This document shows, in pieces, positions 8,040 to 17,528 of a stretch of 64,000 nt of DNA. The position numbers and the translations under genes were made by a program. The DNA comes from Fodinicurvata sediminis DSM 21159 (GTDB lineage: Bacteria > Pseudomonadota > Alphaproteobacteria > Kiloniellales > DSM-21159), in the NCBI RefSeq assembly GCF_000420625.1, contig NZ_ATVH01000017.1:1-64000 (forward strand). Direction: 5' to 3'. Under the pieces are notes generated by a model. The model was not told the DNA's origin. It made no database searches and saw only the letters and a program-made list of their open reading frames with translations. The number at the start of each line of letters is the position of its first letter. Position 1 is the first letter of the stretch.

Positions 8040-8834
8040 TTATGCCGGCGGCGGCGCGAAGCCATAGTCCTGAAGGATCGACTGGCCGGTCGGGGACAGA
8101 ATGAAATCCGCCAGGCTCCGGGCCCCCTGGCTGTCGCTCAGAACGAGCAGGCCATAGGTCGCCCCGACATTCAGGTTCTCGGGGATGTCGATGATGCGGA
8201 GCTCCGGCACTTCCTCCGCTGCCAGCACGGCATTGGTGCAGTAGGTCAGGAAGAGGTCGGCACGCCGTTCCTCCATGACCCAGCCGTAAACGGAACGAGG
8301 TTCATCCGGCTGAGGCGAGTCCGGGCCGCCGGTCAACTGGAGGGATTTCTCCTTCAGCTTTTCAGCGGCCCCGTCCTGAAAGGCCTCCGCCTTGTCGAAA
8401 AGCTGGAAGGCATAGTCGCCCGAGGGGTCCGCCTTCGGCGTGGAGGTGCCGACGCGGACGTCCTCGCGCAGCATGACCTCCAGCAGGCTGTCGGAGGTGA
8501 CCTCCAGGTCCGGCTGGGCGATGGCGCAGAGCCGGTTGCGGGCGAAGGCGACGACCTCACCACCCCGTTCGGCCGCGATGGCCTGGGGGTGCTTCATGTT
8601 GGCCGAGGCGAAGACATCCACCGCTTCGCCCTCCATGATCCGTTCGCGCAGCAGGCCGGAGGGGGCGAAGTCGTTCGCCACCTCCGTGCCCTCGGCGGCG
8701 GTGAAGGTCTGGCTCGCTTCGCTGAGCGCCGCCCGCAGGCTGCCCGCCGCCAACAGCTTGACGGGCTCGGCTGCGGCCGGCGTCGCGGCCAGGCCGAAGG
8801 CCATGGCCGCAAGCAGGGACATGAGTCCTTTCAT
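8040..8834 (-). CDS. modA: ModA-like molybdate-binding protein
   Basis: The 264-residue periplasmic solute-binding protein carries a signal peptide (residues 1-22, ending ATPAAAEP). The mature fold is ModA-like: VKLLAAGSLRAAL, FAPSGLLRERIMEGEAVDVFASAN, RNRLCAIA and VRVGTSTPKADPSGDYA. The Ser/Thr residues in these loops normally bind the oxyanion. No modB or modC gene is present; the only permease and ATPase genes in the operon are tupB and tupC. This protein may therefore feed the Tup channel or act as a sensor. Start ATG 8834 lies 6 bp after the tupA stop; ATG 8822 is an alternative with a better AAGGA box. Confidence 0.83.
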   Translation of the reverse strand: MKGLMSLLAAMAFGLAATPAAAEPVKLLAAGSLRAALSEASQTFTAAEGTEVANDFAPSGLLRERIMEGEAVDVFASANMKHPQAIAAERGGEVVAFARNRLCAIAQPDLEVTSDSLLEVMLREDVRVGTSTPKADPSGDYAFQLFDKAEAFQDGAAEKLKEKSLQLTGGPDSPQPDEPRSVYGWVMEERRADLFLTYCTNAVLAAEEVPELRIIDIPENLNVGATYGLLVLSDSQGARSLADFILSPTGQSILQDYGFAPPPA

Positions 8835-8840
8835 CGCCGT

Positions 8841-9659
8841 TTACTGCGCGTTCGGTGTGAAGAGCTGCTGGCCGCCCAGCTCGTAGTCGCCGATGGCCTG
8901 CTGTCCCTCCTCGGAGACAAGCCAGTCGATGAAGGCCTGGCCGTCCTCGGCATTCACGTTCTCGTGTTTCTCGGGATTCACCAGGATCACGCCGTACTGG
9001 TTGAACAGGCGGTCATCCCCCTCGACGAGGATCTCCAGATCGCCGCGGTTTTCGAAGCTGATCCAGGTGCCGCGGTCGGCCAGCGCATAGGCCGGCATCT
9101 GGGCGGCGGTGTTCAGCGTGGGCCCCATGCCCTGGCCCAGTTCGCGATACCAGGAGCCCGACGGTTCGATGCCCGCTTCCTCCCAGATGGCGAGCTCCTT
9201 CTTGTTGGTGCCGGAATCGTCGCCGCGCGAGGCGAAGGCCTGCTCGCCTTCCGCAATGGCGGTGAAGGCCTCGACGGCATCCTCGCCGCCGGCGATGCCG
9301 GCCGGGTCATCGGAGGGGCCGACAATGATGAAGTCGTTGTACATGACCTCGACGCGCGCGACGCCATAACCGTTGACCACGAACTCCTCCTCGGCCGGCT
9401 TGGCGTGCACGAAGACCACGTCGGCATCGCCGCGGCGGCCGGTCTCCAGCGCCTGACCGGTGCCCTGGGCGATCACGCGTACTTCTATGCCCGTTTCCTC
9501 CTCGAACATGGGCAGGATGTGGTCGAACAGGCCGGAGTTCTCGGTCGAGGTGGTGGAGGCCACGGTGATGACAGAGTCGTCCTGGGCCGCTGCCGGCAGG
9601 GCTGTCAGGGCGGCAACCGACAGGGCCGCGGCGGAAAAGAGGGTCTTGAAAGCGTTCAT
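8841..9659 (-). CDS. tupA: Tungstate ABC transporter substrate-binding protein TupA
   Basis: The 272-residue exported protein has a clear signal peptide (residues 1-26, ...TALPAAAQDD). The TupA hallmark follows: ITVASTTSTENSGLFDHILP, whose Thr/Ser-rich turn binds tungstate. Later family segments are AQGTGQALETGRRGDADVVFVH and AFASRGDDSGTNKKELAIW. TupA delivers tungstate from the periplasm to TupB with high selectivity over molybdate in characterised cases. ATG 9659 has GGGAGAG upstream and is preferred to an in-frame start 39 bp earlier. It lies between tupC and modA on the same strand. Confidence 0.92.
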   Translation of the reverse strand: MNAFKTLFSAAALSVAALTALPAAAQDDSVITVASTTSTENSGLFDHILPMFEEETGIEVRVIAQGTGQALETGRRGDADVVFVHAKPAEEEFVVNGYGVARVEVMYNDFIIVGPSDDPAGIAGGEDAVEAFTAIAEGEQAFASRGDDSGTNKKELAIWEEAGIEPSGSWYRELGQGMGPTLNTAAQMPAYALADRGTWISFENRGDLEILVEGDDRLFNQYGVILVNPEKHENVNAEDGQAFIDWLVSEEGQQAIGDYELGGQQLFTPNAQ

Positions 9660-9694
9660 GGGGTCTCTCCCTGGTTTTGATGGTGGGTGAAGAG

Positions 9695-10420
9695 TCACCA
9701 GAGCAACTCGCCCTTGACGAAGGCGCGCGCTTCCCTGGTTTGCGGTTCGGTGAAGAACGTCTCTGCCGCTGTCTGTTCAAGCAGCTGGCCGTGATGCAGA
9801 AAGAGGACGTCCTGAGCCAGCCGCCGGGCCTGGCCCATGTCGTGCGTGGTCATGATGATCTTCACGCCTTCGTCATGGATGGACTGGATCATCTGTTCGA
9901 TGGAACGCGTGGCTGCCGGGTCCAGGGCCGAAGTGGGTTCGTCCAGGAACAGCACCTGTGGCTTGAGGGCCCAGGCGCGCGCAATGGCCAGGCGCTGCTG
10001 CTCGCCGCCTGAAAGCGTGCGCGCCGGCCGTTCGGCCAGCTCGCCCAGGCCGAAGTGATCCAGCGCCGCGTCGGCGCGGCGGGGACGGTCGCTGCGCTCG
10101 ACACCGGCCACCGAAAGGGCATGGATCAGGTTGGCGCGCGCCGTGCGGCGCAGCATGACCGGACGCTGGAAGACCAGGGCGTGGCGTCTGGCGGCGCTGC
10201 CTGCTGCCGGTCCTGCCCAGTGGATGCGGCCGCCCGTGGGCTTGAGGAGGCCATGACAGAGCCGCAGCGTCAGCGACTTGCCGGCCCCGTTCGGGCCCAT
10301 GATCACGGTCCGTGTACCATCCCACAGCTGGAAGGACAGACCGCGCAGAAGCTCCTTGCCGCGCACGGCGTAGCGCAGGTTCGAAACTTCGAGGGGCAGT
10401 ATGGAAAGTGTACCATGCAT
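9695..10420 (-). CDS. tupC: Tungstate ABC transporter ATP-binding protein TupC
   Basis: The 241-residue ABC ATPase has Walker A (MGPNGAGKSLTLRL), signature motif (LSGGEQQRLAIARAW), Walker B/D-loop (VLFLDEPTSALD) and H-loop (IIMTTHDMGQARRLA) in order. It energises the TupB channel at the inner membrane. Its ATG is 3 bp after the tupB stop and its stop is 35 bp before tupA, so the three form a transport operon. The protein lacks a C-terminal TOBE domain; the separate mop gene may supply that function. Confidence 0.9.
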   Translation of the reverse strand: MHGTLSILPLEVSNLRYAVRGKELLRGLSFQLWDGTRTVIMGPNGAGKSLTLRLCHGLLKPTGGRIHWAGPAAGSAARRHALVFQRPVMLRRTARANLIHALSVAGVERSDRPRRADAALDHFGLGELAERPARTLSGGEQQRLAIARAWALKPQVLFLDEPTSALDPAATRSIEQMIQSIHDEGVKIIMTTHDMGQARRLAQDVLFLHHGQLLEQTAAETFFTEPQTREARAFVKGELLW

Positions 10421-10423
10421 GGC

Positions 10424-11125
10424 TCAGGCCGCCTGCCGCTGGGCGATGCGGCCCGAGATGAAGGCGCCGGCGTTGAGGGCCAGGGTGAGCAGCAGCAGGA
10501 TGATGCCCAGCCCCAGGGCCAGGGCCAGGTCGCCCTTGGCGGTCTCGAGCGCAATTGCTGTGGTCATGGTTCGGGTGAAGCCGGCGATGTTGCCGCCCAC
10601 GATCAGGACGGCCCCCACCTCGGCCATGGCGCGGCCGAGCCCGGCCAGGACCACGGTGATCAGGCTGAAGCGTCCGTCCCAGAGCAGCGTCGGGATGGCG
10701 CGCAGGGCCGAGGAGCCCAGCGAACGCAGCTGTTCCTCGTATTCGGACCAGAGGTCGTCGATCACAGAGCGGGTCAGCGAGATGATGATCGGCGTGATCA
10801 GCAGGGTCTGGGCAAGGATCATGGCTGTCGGCGTGAAGAGCAGCGACAGGAAGCCCAGCGGGCCGGTATTGGACAGTAGCAGGTAGACCACCAGTCCGGC
10901 CACCACGGGGGGGAGGCCCATGAGCGCATTGAAGACCACGATCACTGCGCCGCGTCCGGGAAAACGCGCCAGGGACAGGGCTGCGCCCAGGGGCAGGCCG
11001 ATCACGCAGGAGGCCAGCACCGCGCTCAGGGTCACGCGCAGCGACAGCCCGACGATCTGTGCCAGGGCCGGATCGCCACTGAAGATGAGGTGGAGTGCGG
11101 TCAGGAAGGCGCTGTCGCTGTCCAT
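10424..11125 (-). CDS. tupB: Tungstate ABC transporter permease TupB
   Basis: The 233-residue membrane protein starts MDSDSAFLTALHLIFSGDPA. It has about six helices and the permease EAA-type loop EEQLRSLGSSALRAIPTLL, followed by GRAMAEVGAVLIVGGNIAGFTR, which is typical of TupB. It forms the transmembrane channel with TupC. ATG 11125 is preceded by AGGGA on the minus strand; a longer frame extends upstream but crosses the divergent promoter and regulator gene and is not real. It is the first gene of the oxyanion operon. Confidence 0.9.
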   Translation of the reverse strand: MDSDSAFLTALHLIFSGDPALAQIVGLSLRVTLSAVLASCVIGLPLGAALSLARFPGRGAVIVVFNALMGLPPVVAGLVVYLLLSNTGPLGFLSLLFTPTAMILAQTLLITPIIISLTRSVIDDLWSEYEEQLRSLGSSALRAIPTLLWDGRFSLITVVLAGLGRAMAEVGAVLIVGGNIAGFTRTMTTAIALETAKGDLALALGLGIILLLLTLALNAGAFISGRIAQRQAA

Positions 11126-11215
11126 GGTAAATCCCTGTAACTTCAGGGAAGTATGGACAGGAGCGTAATTATCGACAAGAATGTAAATTCTGCAGTCAAA
11201 CAGGGGTAAACTGCA
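11126..11215. promoter_or_regulatory. Divergent promoter region with two inverted repeats
   Basis: This 90-bp gap separates tupB from the divergent regulator gene. It holds TCCCTG/CAGGGA arms at 11132-11137 and 11144-11149, and AGAAT/ATTCT arms at 11178-11182 and 11187-11191, in AT-richer DNA. Either could be the operator through which the adjacent regulator controls the tup-mod operon in response to oxyanion; this is inferred from position. Confidence 0.45.
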
Positions 11216-12094
11216 ATGGACTTGATGACCACGGCCGAAGTTGCCGACTACCTGCGCCTGAAGGAACGCACGGTCTATGAAATGGCCTCGCGCCAGCAGA
11301 TTCCCTGCACGCGGGCCACGGGCAAGCTGCTGTTTTCGCGCAAGCTGATCGAACGCTGGGTGGAAGGGCGCACCGACCTGCCCCTGGGCTATGATGCGGC
11401 GGCGGCGCCCATCTATGCCGGTTCCAGCGATCCGCTTCTGGAATGGGCGCTCCGGGAATCGGGCTGCGGCCTGGCCCTGCTGACCAGTGGCAGCCGGGAT
11501 GGCCTGGAGCGTCTGGCCCGCGGCGAGGCCCTGTTGGCGGGACTGCATCTGAAGGACCCCAATGGCGAAGGCTATAATGTCGAGACCATACGCCGGGAGA
11601 TTCCCTTTCCCGATGTGGTGGCCATCCGCTTTGCCGAACGGGCCCAGGGCCTGCTGGTGGCACCTGGCAATCCGCTCGGCATTGGCGAACTTGACGATCT
11701 GGCACGGCGGCGGCCGCGCCTGCTGCTGCGGCCCGAGGGCACGGGCAGCCGCAGTCTGTTCGATGCCCTGACCGAGGCGCAGGGGCTGAATGCAGGAGAG
11801 CTGAACCTGCTGTCTGGCGAGGCGCAGACCGAAGGCGACCTGGCCACGCTGATTGCTGAGGGCGAGGCGGATTGCGGCCTGGGCATCGCTGCCGCGGCGC
11901 GCCGTCACGGCCTGGATTTCGTGCCCCTGGGTGTGCAGGAGTCCTTCGATCTGGTCATGCGCCGGCGGGACTACTTCGAGCCGCCGATCCAAAGGCTGCT
12001 GGCCCTGCTGGCCAGCGCGGCCTTTCGACGCCGGGCCGAGAGTCACGGCGGCTATGACCTGACGCGGCAGGGACAGGTGACCTATAACGGCTGA
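11216..12094 (+). CDS. Excisionase-type HTH fused to PBP-like domain; putative tungstate/molybdate regulator
   Basis: The 292-residue protein has a short HTH_17/excisionase-like domain (residues 1-50: [20 protein letters not shown] then [15 protein letters not shown]). A PBP_like domain (about 70-285) follows, resembling a periplasmic binding protein without a signal peptide. It includes [19 protein letters not shown] and [19 protein letters not shown], the latter similar to oxyanion-binding loops. It should sense a small ligand in the cytoplasm. Its divergent position next to tupB makes tungstate or molybdate the likely ligand. TunR of Desulfovibrio is a known excisionase-HTH tungstate regulator but carries TOBE-type domains, so this is a different fusion. 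Confidence 0.82.
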   Translation: MDLMTTAEVADYLRLKERTVYEMASRQQIPCTRATGKLLFSRKLIERWVEGRTDLPLGYDAAAAPIYAGSSDPLLEWALRESGCGLALLTSGSRDGLERLARGEALLAGLHLKDPNGEGYNVETIRREIPFPDVVAIRFAERAQGLLVAPGNPLGIGELDDLARRRPRLLLRPEGTGSRSLFDALTEAQGLNAGELNLLSGEAQTEGDLATLIAEGEADCGLGIAAAARRHGLDFVPLGVQESFDLVMRRRDYFEPPIQRLLALLASAAFRRRAESHGGYDLTRQGQVTYNG

Positions 12095-12180
12095 CAAGCC
12101 CTGATCTCCGTTGCACTGCGCGCCGTCAGGCACTAGCTTGTGCGCCGTTTTGCCGACTGCAGGAAAGACTAGCTGACCCC

Positions 12181-12696
12181 ATGGACCTGAAAGATCACAT
12201 CCGCTCGGTTCCCGATTTTCCCAAGCCGGGTATCCTGTTTTATGACATCTCGACCCTCCTGATGCATGCCGAGGCGTGGCAGGAAACGGTGCACCGGCTG
12301 TCCGAGGCGGTCGCCCCCTACAAGCCCGATATGCTGGTGGGCATCGAATCCCGCGGCTTCCTGACCGCGGCCCCCCTGGCGCATCAGATGGGGATCGGCT
12401 TTTTCATGGTCCGCAAGAAAGGCAAGCTGCCCGGTGAAACGCTGGAGTACGACTATGGTCTGGAGTACGGCAGCGACACCATCGAGATTCAGGCCGATGC
12501 CGTGAAGCCCGGCCAGCGTGTGGTGGTGATGGATGACCTGCTGGCCACGGGCGGGACCCTGGATGCCTCGGTGCAGCTGCTGCGCAAGGCCGGTGCGGAT
12601 GTGGCCGCCGCGGCCTGCATCATCGAGCTGTCCTTCCTGCAGGGACGCGGCAAGGTGGATGTGCCGGTGCACGCCCTGGTGGCCTACGAGTCCTGA
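12181..12696 (+). CDS. apt: Adenine phosphoribosyltransferase
   Basis: The 171-residue enzyme converts adenine and PRPP to AMP in purine salvage. Family hallmarks are [23 protein letters not shown] at the N-terminus, [20 protein letters not shown], the flexible-loop [20 protein letters not shown], and the PRPP-binding [17 protein letters not shown]. Its length is normal for short-form APRT. It stands alone between the oxyanion regulator and a sensor kinase. The nearest purine-rich box, AGGAAAG, is about 15 nt from the ATG, so initiation may be weak. Confidence 0.97.
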   Translation: MDLKDHIRSVPDFPKPGILFYDISTLLMHAEAWQETVHRLSEAVAPYKPDMLVGIESRGFLTAAPLAHQMGIGFFMVRKKGKLPGETLEYDYGLEYGSDTIEIQADAVKPGQRVVVMDDLLATGGTLDASVQLLRKAGADVAAAACIIELSFLQGRGKVDVPVHALVAYES

Positions 12697-12906
12697 ATCG
12701 CAGCAACGCGAAGGTCTGTTTGATCTCACTTGCGCAATAATTGCGTTGTTCAAGGCGCTACTCTCTTGTTGCGCGATACGGTCATCTTGTGGAATCTATT
12801 CGCTGTTAACGAACCTTTCATGGCAAGATCGTAACTTATGCACGCAAAGTGCTGGTGATCTGCGCCAGTTGCCTGCGGTATTCTTGGTCTTGAACGGGGA
12901 GTGTGG

Positions 12907-15753
12907 ATGTCAGCTGGAGTGCTCCTCTCAGCGGCACTGGCCGCGGGGCTTCCGGCCTGTGCCGCCATCTGGCTGGGCTGGGCTCTGCACAGCACGCGCC
13001 GGCGGCAGCGGACGCTGGAAGCCAGGAAGCAGGCGCTGGAGCAGGAGCAGGCAGCCCTGCAGGCGATCACGGAGGAATGGCGGTGGGAAACCGATGCCGA
13101 CCACCGCTTCACCTGGTTCTCGGACAACTATGTGAACCTGACCTGCAATCCAGGCGCCAACTATATCGGCAAGACCCGCTGGGAGCTCATGAACCTGGAG
13201 GTGGAGCCGGGATACTGGGAGCAGCATCGCCGCGATCTTGAGGCGCACCGACCTTTCCGCAACCTGATCTACATGTGCCGGGGACCTGACGGCGCGCTGC
13301 GGGTTTTCCGCACATCGGGGCAACCCCGTTTCGATGCGGACGGCACTTTCCTGGGCTATCGCGGCGTGGCCAGCGACATCACCGGGGTCACCAACACCGG
13401 CGAGCGGGCCGACGTGGCCCAGCGGCGCCTGCAGGAAGCGGTGGACTCCATGCCCCAGGGCCTGGCGTTGTTCGATGCCAGCGAGCGTCTGATCGTGGCC
13501 AACAAGGTCTATCGCGACAGCTTCACGACCCTGGACAAGGGCGCAGGCCTTAAGCACGGTATCACGTTCGAGGAGGTGGCCCGGGCCGCTATGTCGCAGC
13601 GGTTGGATCGCCCGTGGAATACCAGCGACGAGGCTGCGATTCAGCATCGCCTAGCAATTTATCGCCATCCGCCCTATCGCATCGAGCAGGGCTACAACCT
13701 GGACCGCACGATCGAGATTACCGGCAATCGCACCGCCGAGGGCGGGCAGGTCATTCTCTGGACAGACATCACCGAGATGAAGCGGCGCGAGAGCGCCCTG
13801 ACGCTTCTGGTGACCGGCCCGGCCCGGGGGCGCGATTTCCTGGAAACGGCCTGCGAGGCCCTGTCGGTCCTGCTGGACTATCGCTTCGCAGGCATTGCCC
13901 AATTGGATGTGAAGCAGAATTGCGCACATGTGCTTTCCTGCTGGCAGGACGGCCAGGCGGGAGAGACCTTCAGCTATGACCTGGAGGGAACGCCCTGTGC
14001 AGAGGTCTACCGGGACTCAAGCCACTGTTATTTCGCCAGGCAGGCGAGCGAACGTTTTCCAAAAGACGAGATGCTGGTGCGCTTCGGCGGTCAGGCCTTC
14101 GTGGGCGAGGCGCTTTTCCGTCAGAATGCCGAGAAGATCGGACATATCTTTGCGGTTCACGACCAGCCGGACAGAGAGGAGGAGCGCCACCGCGATATCG
14201 TCAACCTGATCGCCCGCTGGGTGGCCACCGAGCTGGAACGCCGAGAGGCCGAGGAGGAGCGCATGCAGCAGATCTTCTTCGATCACATGACCGAGGGCAT
14301 CAAGGTCATCGACAGGGAACTGAACATTCTGGCCTACAACAAGCGGTTCCTGGAGGTCGCCAATATATCGCCGGAGATGATGGCCCGCGGCGATTACCGC
14401 GAAATCATTCGCCAGAGTGCCCGGCGCGGGGATTACGGCGAAGGCGATACAGAGGAGCTGGTGCAGCAGCGGATCGACCGCCTGTTCCTGCCGCGGCCCT
14501 GTGTCACCGAGGAGCAGCGGCCCAATGGGCGCAGCCTGGAGATACGGACCAATCCCTTGCCCGACGGGGGCGTGGTGGCGACCTATATCGACGTCACGGA
14601 CCGCAAGCAAGCCGAGGAGCGCCTGCGCGAGAGCGAACATCGCTATCGCCTGATCTCGGATCTGGCTTCGGATCTGGTCTTCTCATACGGACTGGATGCA
14701 CGTGGGCGCCTGAGCCTGGAGTGGCATGCCGGAAGTCTGTTGTCGCATCTTGACCTGCCCGGCATGCCTGAGACGACAGATGACTGGGAAAGCCTGGTGG
14801 TCCACGAGGATCGGTCCCTGCTGCGCCAATGCCTGCTGCAACTGGCCCGTGGCGAGGACTGTTCGGAGGAGGTGCGCCTGCGGGCCACGGAAGAAAAGCC
14901 GGTCTGGGTCCGCATCCTGGCGCGCGCCGAGCGCGATTTCGAAAGCGGGCGGTTGAAGCGCATCCTGGGGGCCGTCCAGGACGTGAGCGAACGCCGCAAC
15001 GCCGAAGCGGAGATGCTGCAGGCCATGCAGGCGACCGAGATTGCCAACCGCACCAAGAGTGAATTCCTGGCCACCATGAGCCACGAGTTGCGTACGCCGC
15101 TGAACGCCATCATCGGTTTTGCCGAGATCATGGAACATCAGATGCTGGGCCCCCTTGGCGACGAACGCTATCGCGCCTACAGCCACGACATCCGCGAGAG
15201 CGGCACGCACCTGCTGCAGATCATCAACGACATCCTGGAGGTTTCCAAGGCCGAGGCCGGGCGCCTGGAGCTCTATCGAGAGTCCTTCGGCCTGCAACAG
15301 CTCATCGAATCCTCGACCCGCCTGGTTCAGCACCGGGCGGAGAACAACGGGGTCAGTCTGGACTACACCATGGCGGCGCCGGACTTGAAGCTTTACGCCG
15401 ACCAGCGGCGCCTGAAACAGGTGCTGCTGAACCTGCTGTCCAATGCCATCAAGTTCACGCCGGCCGAGGGCCAGGTTCACCTTGAGGTCAAGCAGGTTCA
15501 GGACAGCGGCGTGACGATAACCATCCAGGACAGTGGCATCGGCATCGGCAGCGAGGATATCCAGCGCGTCTTCGAGCCCTTTACGCAGCTCGACACTGGA
15601 TTGGGGCGCCGTCACGAGGGCACGGGGCTGGGCCTGCCGCTCAGCCGCACCCTGGTGGAATTGCACGGCGGAGAACTGACGCTGGAGTCGACGCCGGGCA
15701 AGGGCACCCAGGTGACGATCCATCTGCCCCCCGCGTGCCTGGCTGAAATCTAG
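12907..15753 (+). CDS. Multi-PAS/GAF sensor histidine kinase
   Basis: This 948-residue kinase has one N-terminal membrane helix (residues 3-26) and a short coiled coil. PAS domains lie at about 50-150 and 170-285. A GAF-like domain spans about 300-450 (ACEALSVLLDYRFAGIAQLD). Two more PAS domains follow at about 455-570 and 580-705. HisKA has phosphorylated His726 in FLATMSHELRTPLNAI, and the HATPase has LLNLLSNAIKFTP and GTGLGLPLSRTLVELHGG. No receiver domain is attached and no regulator gene is adjacent, so it is an orphan kinase. ATG 12907 is preferred to GTG 12901 because GGGGAG sits 5 nt before it. The signal sensed is unknown. Confidence 0.92.
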   Translation: MSAGVLLSAALAAGLPACAAIWLGWALHSTRRRQRTLEARKQALEQEQAALQAITEEWRWETDADHRFTWFSDNYVNLTCNPGANYIGKTRWELMNLEVEPGYWEQHRRDLEAHRPFRNLIYMCRGPDGALRVFRTSGQPRFDADGTFLGYRGVASDITGVTNTGERADVAQRRLQEAVDSMPQGLALFDASERLIVANKVYRDSFTTLDKGAGLKHGITFEEVARAAMSQRLDRPWNTSDEAAIQHRLAIYRHPPYRIEQGYNLDRTIEITGNRTAEGGQVILWTDITEMKRRESALTLLVTGPARGRDFLETACEALSVLLDYRFAGIAQLDVKQNCAHVLSCWQDGQAGETFSYDLEGTPCAEVYRDSSHCYFARQASERFPKDEMLVRFGGQAFVGEALFRQNAEKIGHIFAVHDQPDREEERHRDIVNLIARWVATELERREAEEERMQQIFFDHMTEGIKVIDRELNILAYNKRFLEVANISPEMMARGDYREIIRQSARRGDYGEGDTEELVQQRIDRLFLPRPCVTEEQRPNGRSLEIRTNPLPDGGVVATYIDVTDRKQAEERLRESEHRYRLISDLASDLVFSYGLDARGRLSLEWHAGSLLSHLDLPGMPETTDDWESLVVHEDRSLLRQCLLQLARGEDCSEEVRLRATEEKPVWVRILARAERDFESGRLKRILGAVQDVSERRNAEAEMLQAMQATEIANRTKSEFLATMSHELRTPLNAIIGFAEIMEHQMLGPLGDERYRAYSHDIRESGTHLLQIINDILEVSKAEAGRLELYRESFGLQQLIESSTRLVQHRAENNGVSLDYTMAAPDLKLYADQRRLKQVLLNLLSNAIKFTPAEGQVHLEVKQVQDSGVTITIQDSGIGIGSEDIQRVFEPFTQLDTGLGRRHEGTGLGLPLSRTLVELHGGELTLESTPGKGTQVTIHLPPACLAEI

Positions 15754-15813
15754 GGTGTAGCCCTGCAGCAGCAGGCCGCTCAGCCATAGAACAGCGGAGC
15801 CTCTCCGGGGGCG

Positions 15814-17061
15814 TCAGAATCCGGCCGAGCGTGCGAAGCTTTCCGCAAAGTCGACAAGTGCCCGGTCGCTGCCGCGCGGTCCGATCAGGGACAGGCCCAG
15901 GGGGCAACCCTGCCGAGTCGTGACGGGCAGGCTGACCTGCGGCAGGCCGGAGAGATTGGCGTAGCTGGTGAGCGCCATGACATCCAGGCGCTGCCGGAAC
16001 AGGGTATCGGGGTCGGTGCCCAGCAGCGGGGCGATGTCGGGCGCTGTCGGCAGGACCATCAGGGCATCGCGTCCCAACAGACTGTCCAGCCGCGTACGCA
16101 CGGTCGCCTTCAATTCGCTGCATCGCGCCAGCTTGTCGCCCATGCCGGCCACTTCTTCGGCCCAGGTCATGCGGGCCTGCAGTTCGGGGCCCAGTGTCGG
16201 GTTGCTCTCCCGGATCCAGGGGCCGTAGCTGTCCCAGGCCTCGGCCGCCTGTAAGTGCCGGAAGCAGTCGCTCCAGCTGTCCAGACCGCCCTCCGCCTCG
16301 GCCGGGCTGACCGGCTGGCGCTTGCCCAGGCGCATCTCCAGGCGTTCGACGAAGACCTCCAGTCTGGTGTCCACCTCGGCGATCAGGCGGGCAAAGGCCT
16401 CGCTGGCATAAAGCAGCCGGTCGAAGGTGAAGTGGCTCTCGTCGTCGCCCAGCAGCACTTCGCCCACCGCGCGGAAGGTTTCGGGATCGCGGGCAAACCA
16501 GCCCACCGTGTCGAAGGAAGGCGCCAGCGGGGCCACGCCGTCGATGGGAATGCGTCCATGGGTGGGCCGCAGGCCGTAGAGGCCGCAGTAGGAGGCCGGG
16601 ATACGTACCGAGCCGCCGGTGTCCGTGCCCAGCGCACTGTCGCAGAGGCCACCGGCCACCGCCGCGGCCGAGCCGCAGGAGGAGCCACCGGTGGAGCGGC
16701 CGGGCGCGTTGCTGTTGGCGGCAGCCCCGTAGTGCGGATTCTGACCGCTTAGGCTGTAGGCGAACTCGTCGGTCAGCACCTTGCCTACCATGGCCGCGCC
16801 GGCATCCAGCAGGCGTGTGACGCTGGAGGCCGTGGCCTCGGCCGGGCCGTGGGAACGGCGGTAGTCGGGGTTGCCGCAGCCGGTGACATGGCCGGCGACG
16901 TCATAGATATCCTTGACCGCGAACTCCAGGCCCGACAGGGGGCCTGGCGCGGAGGGCGGCAGCTTCAGGCGTTCGCCGGGCATGAAGGCGTTCAGGGGAT
17001 CGCGGCCCGCCGCCTGGCCGTCGTCTTCGAATGTGCTGTCGGGTGTGGGGGTTTCTGTCAT
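15814..17061 (-). CDS. Amidase-signature family hydrolase
   Basis: The 415-residue protein belongs to the amidase-signature family (GatA/AtzF-like fold). The Ser-cisSer-Lys triad is Lys50 (FAVKDIYD), Ser128 (GGSSCGSAAA) and Ser151 (TDTGGSVRIPA). It hydrolyses an amide bond in the cytoplasm; the substrate cannot be told from sequence, and the protein is shorter than GatA and lacks a gatB/gatC context. Its ATG overlaps the stop of the upstream exported-protein gene (ATGA), so the two are translationally coupled. It converges with the histidine kinase gene. Confidence 0.88.
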   Translation of the reverse strand: MTETPTPDSTFEDDGQAAGRDPLNAFMPGERLKLPPSAPGPLSGLEFAVKDIYDVAGHVTGCGNPDYRRSHGPAEATASSVTRLLDAGAAMVGKVLTDEFAYSLSGQNPHYGAAANSNAPGRSTGGSSCGSAAAVAGGLCDSALGTDTGGSVRIPASYCGLYGLRPTHGRIPIDGVAPLAPSFDTVGWFARDPETFRAVGEVLLGDDESHFTFDRLLYASEAFARLIAEVDTRLEVFVERLEMRLGKRQPVSPAEAEGGLDSWSDCFRHLQAAEAWDSYGPWIRESNPTLGPELQARMTWAEEVAGMGDKLARCSELKATVRTRLDSLLGRDALMVLPTAPDIAPLLGTDPDTLFRQRLDVMALTSYANLSGLPQVSLPVTTRQGCPLGLSLIGPRGSDRALVDFAESFARSAGF

Positions 17062-17435
17062 ATCTCGCGTGCGCCTTCCGTATCTTCCGTATTGTTGGTG
17101 CCGTTCCTGTCGGGTTCCTCCCGAGGCGCTTCGTCCAGGCGGGGGATGACGATGTCCCCCTCCTCGTTGATCCGGGGCATGCCATAGCGGGGCAGGATAT
17201 CCACCAGCCCGGCCATGCTTTCCGACAGGCGTGCCAGCATTTCCTGGATCAGGGTGCGCGCTTCTTCCGGCAGGGCATTCCCGTCTTCTTCCTGAGTGCC
17301 TTCCTGTGCGCCTTCGTCCTGTATACTTTCTTCAGGGCTGTCCTGGGCGGCCACGGGTGCGGCCGCCATCAGCAGGGCTGCAAGAAGCAGGGCGGGCAGT
17401 CGCAGGGCCGTTGGAATGGGGGTGTGTTTCATCAT
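17058..17435 (-). CDS. Small acidic exported protein
   Basis: The 125-residue product has a signal peptide (residues 1-30, ...AAAPVAAQDS). A Glu/Asp/Gln-rich linker follows, then a helix (ALPEEARTLIQEMLARLSES) and a conserved-looking end (YGMPRINEEGDIVIPR). Small periplasmic proteins with a similar final NGDIIIxR-type motif are common in alphaproteobacteria and are often mislabelled as ATPases. No ATPase motif is present here. It overlaps the amidase start by 4 bp. Function is unknown. An adjacent second Met (17432) is an equally good start. Confidence 0.65.
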   Translation of the reverse strand: MMKHTPIPTALRLPALLLAALLMAAAPVAAQDSPEESIQDEGAQEGTQEEDGNALPEEARTLIQEMLARLSESMAGLVDILPRYGMPRINEEGDIVIPRLDEAPREEPDRNGTNNTEDTEGAREI

Positions 17436-17528
17436 GGCGCCAAGTCTAGGACAGAGGCTTGGCCGATTCCACTGCCGATACTGTTTGCCGATGATTTGAG
17501 CCGGAGATTCAATCGCAGGCCAGAGGTC

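Noticed and set aside
7812-9680. 622-codon plus-strand frame opposite modA and tupA
   Set aside because: Antisense shadow; both minus-strand genes have signal peptides and family motifs.
10424-12133. Long version of the tupB frame reaching into the divergent regulator
   Set aside because: The upstream 336 residues are antisense to the regulator gene and cross the promoter; the conserved permease starts at 11125 with its own ribosome binding site.
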